DNA of 14,137 bases from Brachionus koreanus (lineage: Eukaryota; Rotifera; Eurotatoria; Ploima; Brachionidae): positions 404,266 through 418,402 of the forward strand of contig PJRA01000182.1 of the NCBI GenBank assembly GCA_016987375.1, read 5' to 3'. Of the stretch, positions 9,614 to 14,137 are shown one piece after another. Under the pieces are notes generated by a model. It did no database searches and was not told the DNA's origin. It was given only the letters and a program-made list of their open reading frames with translations. Position 1 is the first letter of the stretch; each line of letters opens with the position of its first letter. Position numbers and translations under genes: made by a program.

Positions 9614-12600
9614 TTAAAATTTATTTAAATTAAATGGGAGAACTGTATGAGTTTTGAAACGTAGATCATCATAAGTTTTCAAAAATTCGTACTGGTCATC
9701 AAAATTTTCGTTTTCGAATTCTTCACCTGAATAATTGGCTTCCTTGGTCTCTGCTAGATTATTAGATTTTTGAAGTTTGCTGTATGAGTTGGGCTTTAAT
9801 TTTTGTGCCTTTTCGAACATCTTGTCCAATTTGAATTGATCGCGCAGTTTTCGACTCAAATTTTTGTTGTTATTACGTTTGGATATCACCTCAAGACTCT
9901 GACGCGTCATATCTTGATCAGCTTTATTCAATTGATTCAGCGATTCATTTACGTCATAGTCGTTTTTAATCAATTTTTTCACTTCTTTCTCCAACACATC
10001 ACTTATGCCATTATTCATCAAATTCAATACTTTTAAATTTAGCTTGTAATTTCTGATAATATACAAAAATAACTAAAACAAAAATAATAAAATTTTTCCA
10101 ACTCAAAAATATTTTGAATTAAAAATAAAATTTATTAAGGTGAGTCAAAAAATTTTGCTTTTCTTTTTAAATTTTAAATTTTTTAAACTTATCAATAAAT
10201 TAAAGTAAAAAGATCTTTTATTTTTGCCATAGTTCTTCTAGCTGGGTGAGGTCTAGCGTTATCTTGAGGAAATAAACTTAGCTTTTGTTGTTGGATTGAC
10301 CAAAGAGAAATATTTTTGCTGAAGTTAATAATAAAGAATAAAGTTCTGCATCTAAAGCATCATCCCATGTCATATCCACTTCTCATCACAAGTAATGATC
10401 CGTCTGAAAAACTGTTCATCTAGAGAATTTTTTTAAGTAGTAACTTAATGCAATAGACCCGTTATTTTATAAATGGCGAGTACTAAGCTTGAAGTTGCGC
10501 CCTACAGCCGTACCGAGAGCATTCCTATCGAGAATGACTGATCTAACTGATCCTTTCTTCCTCTGATGGCTTTTATCAACACTGTTAAATTCTTATACCA
10601 ATCTTGTACCCTTCTTACTTCAACTATATTTTCAACTTCAGTTACTGCTGGTCTTGATAGGTCTTTTTTCCAATAAAGACGTCAAAATTTTATTTAATTT
10701 TGTTTATTTCAACGTATAATTTGATTTAAAGTTTTAGAATTACAAAGATGCTAAAATCAAAAAAAAATCTACCTTTTAATAAACGCAAAATTTTATTAAT
10801 ATTAATGATTTAGCATAATATTTTTTTATTTAAAGTTTTATTCATAAACCAAAATATCAGTCATATTAATTTTTAATTAATATTTAAAATTTAGGCAATA
10901 TTTGGTTTATTATATGTTAGATTAAAACAACATTGAAATTTTTTACTCCTTATTTATCTGACTTTAAAATTCTTAACAAAAAGAAAATTTATATTTGCAT
11001 CCAAGTAGCTATTTAAGTAAAAGCCTAAAATGACAGTTTAGTGTATAGTCAAATATAGAAATGATTAAGATTCATTCAAAAATTCTATTTTAAATTTCTT
11101 GCTTTTCTTCTTAATCTAGAGCTTTGATGTAAAAATTCAAACAAAATAAAATTGAGATTAGTGATTAGATTTCAAAATTTTAAATTTGCTCGAATATTTT
11201 AAATGCGTACTTTCAACAAAATACAAGATTAGATACTACAATCAAGTTTAAAAATATATTTATTCTATTCAATTAGCGCCATGTTCTGGCGATGTTAAAA
11301 AAGAAAAAAAGTTAAATTGGTATAAAAATAGTTAATTTTCTTAAGATTGAATTATTTTTCTAGTAAATTTAATTTTAAATTAAAATAAATAAATCTTTGA
11401 ATTCCAACCTTCTTCAATTTAATCAAAAATTTTTCTTTACCGAAATTAAAAAATTTTAAACCTCACATAAAAAAATATAGCTCGATTTTGTCAACAAAAA
11501 TCTTTCTTCTCAATCGTTCATTTCCTTGGCAGACAGTTTTTAACTTATTGAGGCCACAACAAAGCTGTTTGTGGCGAATTAATAAATATTATTTATAAAT
11601 TAAACACGAAAAATAAAAAATTTCAATTTTTTTCTGACTCATCCTAATGAACAAATCTAAAAGAAAAATCTTACTTCGACTGATTTATTTCCTATGCCAG
11701 TTTGTTCTAAATCTAAAACTTCTAACGCTTGATTGCTACAAATAGCTGACGCAATTAGATAACCACAATTATCGTCTAAATTATTAAAGTCTAGATGTAG
11801 ATATTTCAAATGTGTAGCAGTGATAACCCCAAGCAAAATTCTACTCCATCCATTGGGAGTAACTAGCTTATTTGAACTTAAAATAATTTCTTGCAGACCT
11901 AACACAATTCATTTAGAACGAAATTAAAAAAGATAACCATTTACTTCGTTTACTGTCATTTGAACAGATCAGATCTTTGATGTACTCGACACTCTGGTCA
12001 GTTAAATTGCAGTCTCCGATGTCCAAAGACTTGAGATTAATTAAATTTGAGATTGAATAAAACAATAAAACAAGACCTTCGTCTCCAATGTCATTCGAAT
12101 GAAGACTGTTAAAATTATTTAGTTGAAACAAATTTTATTTTTATATTTATATTTCTTTACCATAAAGTATCTAAAAGATTCATATTGCTCAATAGTGAAG
12201 TGGTTATTCCAAGTTTTATTGAAGTGTCAATAAATTTTATATTAAAATTCAAATATTTTAAACCCTTGCATTTTTTCAATATTTTTGCTAACTTTTCAAA
12301 ATCTCTTAAAAATCAAAAATAACAAAATGCATTTTATTTGATTGAATATTAGTTAAATAATTTACTGATCACTAATTGTGCATTTTCTGAAACTAGCACC
12401 CCAAATTTTATCGCTTATTGCCATAATATGCTGACATACATTGGCTGTTTTGAATGGGCTCAAATGCTCTTCTATAATTTCGATTGAATCCTGGTTACAA
12501 AACATATTTAAAAAGATCTATTTTTTTACTGTCGATTTTTTAAGTTGTCTTTGCTCAAGACATTCTAAAATGTTTATCTACTAGAAAAAAAAACTAATAA

Positions 12601-12696
12601 TTAATTAAAATTCAAATTAATTAGAACTGATAAATTCAGATTTTTTTTAATTAGAAAAAATTTAAATTTTTCTTTGTAGAATAGGTAATTAAACAT
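9614..12696 (-). CDS. Leucine-rich-repeat protein (ribonuclease-inhibitor-like repeats), eight exons
   Basis: Complement of 12696..12628, 12577..12530, 12490..12366, 12304..12161, 12105..11945, 11898..11675, 11564..11467 and 10052..9614; 435 residues plus stop. All introns are GT-AG and every junction agrees in phase (0, 0, 2, 2, 1, 0, 2). Rejoined repeats of the LxxLxLxxNxL type start near residues 96, 125, 153, 184, 213, 241, 265 and 296. This 28-31 residue period, with one of 24, matches the ribonuclease-inhibitor-like LRR class. Examples are LDTLCLHSNDI (across an exon junction), LKSLDIGDCNL and LKYLHLDFNNL. The C-terminal 120 residues are charged and probably disordered, with an acidic patch EEFENENFDD. 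There is no signal peptide or membrane segment, so it is likely cytosolic and may be a scaffold; the orthologue is not identified. Exon 1 is the weakest (donor GTTCTA). ATG 12696 is preceded by an in-frame TAA. The seventh exon rests on phase fit and repeat spacing. Confidence 0.8.
10053..11466 (-). other. Intron 7 of the LRR gene, enlarged by a transposon remnant
   Basis: This 1,414-nt phase-2 intron runs from TTTAT|GTGAGG to TTATCAG|A. The other introns of the gene measure 50, 39, 61, 55, 46 and 110 nt. A decayed mariner element fills about 10138-10690. The remainder (10690-11466) is AT-rich with no coding signal and one octamer ATTTGCAT at 10993-11000. Confidence 0.65.
10138..10690 (-). 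mobile_element. Decayed mariner-family transposon remnant
   Basis: Reading the minus strand, the frame around 10400-10370 gives RRIITCDEKWI, matching the mariner transposase block around the first catalytic Asp (ITGDEKW type). Near 10263-10246, in another frame, it gives FPQDNARPHPARRT, matching the DNARPHTA block around the second Asp. The two aspartates are about 41 codons apart, against roughly 90 in intact mariners. A frameshift and stop codons lie between them, and the block with the third Asp is missing, so it is internally deleted and inactive. The left edge, AAGGTGAGTCAAAAAATTTT from 10138, looks like a mariner terminal inverted repeat. I found no matching right repeat, so the right boundary is approximate. 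Confidence 0.8.
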
Positions 12697-13372
12697 ATAT
12701 AGTCTAATTTATTCTTAATTTTAAATTGGCTATTAAGTAAGATATCTATTAGGTTTTGTCTACATTTTTAAAAAAATCTAGATTTTTCAATCAACATAAA
12801 ATTTAATGATGGAAGAAAAATGAATCGAAATTTTTGGTGTCAAAAAAATTAATTAAAAAAAACATTAGCAAAGAGAATCTTTTTCTAATTTTTTACAAAA
12901 AAAAAACTTAATTTATTTCCCTTGAAAGAGTAACATTAGTAAAATGTTATGCAATATTTTTGAAAAATACGAATTTTAAATTCTCTTTGATTTATTAAAA
13001 TTTCTATAACCAGAATTTATAATTGTTACCAGGAGAAACCAGTTAAGAATATTTTTTAATTATTTATTTCACATTAGAATTTTTTTATTAGCTAATTTTT
13101 GATAGATTTAAGGGATTAGTTTAGAAATTTGCAAATTTATCAGTTCTGTACTTTTAACGCTCATTCAAAATTTTATCTAATTCAAGTTTTCAGTTATTTG
13201 AACAGCATAAATAATTTTGGATAAATAAAAATTATTAAAATGAATAAAGAGAAAATTTCAATTAATTCTTTTTTAATCATTTAAAATTTTTTGGGCATTA
13301 TGAATTTTGAAATTAAGAATAAAAACAAAAGTTTAAAATTGAAAAAATATTCTTACTTTTGTTTCAAAACTC

Positions 13373-13428
13373 ATTTCAACTGATCCTATACATAATTTGG
13401 GTGACAAAAGTTCTGGATCAGTTGAAAT
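13373..13428. repeat. Perfect 14-bp inverted repeat with 28-nt spacer
   Basis: The left arm ATTTCAACTGATCC (13373-13386) and right arm GGATCAGTTGAAAT (13415-13428) are exact reverse complements. The spacer of 28 nt is unpaired at its edges. It could fold as a hairpin if transcribed, or be the ends of a very small element. No target duplication is obvious. Confidence 0.9.
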
Positions 13429-13671
13429 TTAAAAAAATACTATAATAAATTTTGGCCTTTTAACAATTATTCAATTACTCTGAGATTATTTAGTAATTTC
13501 TACAAATTTTTCTTAAAACACAGCCCAAAATGTATATGTTTTTAAATTATTAAAAGTCTTGAAAAACCTCTAAACTCCAGCTAAACCTGAATCCACAGCC
13601 CTTAGCTTTGTCCTGAAACCCATTATTTATGACCGTTGACAGATACAATAATGAAATCAAATTTCTCTTTC

Positions 13672-13701
13672 GTAATTTTACGTAAATTTACGTAAAATTA
13701 C
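13672..13701. repeat. 30-bp perfect palindrome containing two TTACGTAA sites
   Basis: Both halves, 13672-13686 and 13687-13701, are exact reverse complements with no spacer. The palindrome contains two copies of the octamer TTACGTAA, at 13678-13685 and 13688-13695, 10 bp apart. TTACGTAA is the established recognition core of PAR-bZIP and NFIL3-type factors. It lies about 380 nt upstream of the TATA box at 14080. Confidence 0.9.
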
Positions 13702-14055
13702 CAGAAATCCACTTGTCAAATCGGTACTGTATTTAAAATAAAAAAAAATTCTTTAATTTAAATATTTATTTAAGAAATTTAAGAAAAAGATTACTATTTA
13801 ATTAGACTAATTAGATTAGATTCTAACAGGTTATAATAATAATTTAATATGTATAATTTAATAAGTCATGGTTTCCTTTTATATATTGAAGATCTGAATC
13901 AAGTTTTTTTAATATTAAAGATAAATTATTATTTATTAATAATGGTAGGACTATTTGTATAAGCGGTTTAGTGATAAAACAGAAAATTTCAAGAATTTAC
14001 AAGAATGGGCAAAATTGGGCAAATATGGACATGATTATGCAAGTTTAAAAATTGA

Positions 14056-14110
14056 CCAATAGGAATCAATGTTACAGGGTATAAATAGAAGTGTTTTCGA
14101 AGTATAATCA
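14056..14110 (+). promoter_or_regulatory. CCAAT + TATA core promoter directed out of the right edge
   Basis: A CCAAT box at 14056-14060 is followed by a near-consensus TATAAATAG at 14080-14088. A TCA at 14108-14110, about 30 nt further on, fits an initiator. Just upstream, the motif GGGCAAA occurs twice near 14006-14022. Together they suggest a Pol II promoter for a plus-strand gene beyond the window. The transcript itself cannot be seen. Confidence 0.5.
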
Positions 14111-14137
14111 AAATCATTTTAAATTTTTGAAAAAAAT

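Larger units (their letters stand above)
12697..14137. other. Intergenic region upstream of the LRR gene
   Basis: AT-rich, with no exon I can support on either strand. It should contain the minus-strand promoter of the LRR gene close to 12700, but no clear core element is visible there. Further right are a 14-bp inverted repeat (13373-13428), a patch of higher GC at about 13565-13735 with a 30-bp perfect palindrome, and a plus-strand promoter-like block at the end. Confidence 0.6.

Noticed and set aside
9803..10036. Plus-strand hydrophobic frame of 77 codons
   Set aside because: Antisense shadow of the last LRR exon.
11278..11292. CGCCA/TGGCG dyad near 11280 as an NFI-type site
   Set aside because: The half-sites are in the opposite order from the NFI consensus, and a 5-bp arm is too short to stand on its own.
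12530..12564. Shorter exon 2 of the LRR gene using acceptor TTTTAG|AA
   Set aside because: It would enter in phase 1, and no upstream exon with that phase was found. The CTAGTAG acceptor at 12578 joins a phase-0 first exon.

Overview
The window is AT-rich eukaryotic DNA (roughly three quarters A+T by eye). It has spliced genes with GT-AG introns, long homopolymer tracts and microsatellites, and no bacterial signals. The proteins are animal: a ZEB/zfh-1 zinc-finger repressor and a cytosolic-type leucine-rich-repeat (LRR) protein. Introns of 39-61 nt in the second gene and the high AT content suggest a small invertebrate genome. A monogonont rotifer or a mite would fit, but the sequence does not settle the lineage.

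Layout. 1-2570 is non-coding DNA upstream of the first gene, with four perfect POU octamers and a patch of higher GC. 2571-6269 (+) is a three-exon zfh-1/ZEB gene encoding about 561 residues, with introns of 1,244 and 769 nt. 6270-9613 is a gene-poor convergent interval holding the 3' ends of both genes. 9614-12696 (-) is an eight-exon gene that I assembled from splice phases. It encodes an LRR protein of about 435 residues, and its last intron (1,414 nt) contains a decayed mariner transposon on the same strand. 12697-14137 is upstream and intergenic DNA with a 30-bp perfect palindrome, a 14-bp inverted repeat and, at the right edge, a CCAAT + TATA promoter pointing out of the window.

How they work. 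The zfh-1/ZEB protein keeps both DNA-binding finger clusters, a PLDLS motif for the CtBP corepressor and an acidic tail. It has no recognisable homeodomain between the clusters, which is unusual for this family. It should be a nuclear repressor binding paired E2-box (CACCT-type) sites. The LRR gene is on the opposite strand, and nothing in the sequence links it functionally to zfh-1. The long introns and flanks of the regulator, against the tiny introns of the LRR gene, suggest that most cis-regulatory information in the window belongs to zfh-1. No new multi-gene system is visible. The most distinctive items are the homeodomain-less ZEB, the octamer cluster and the double-TTACGTAA palindrome.
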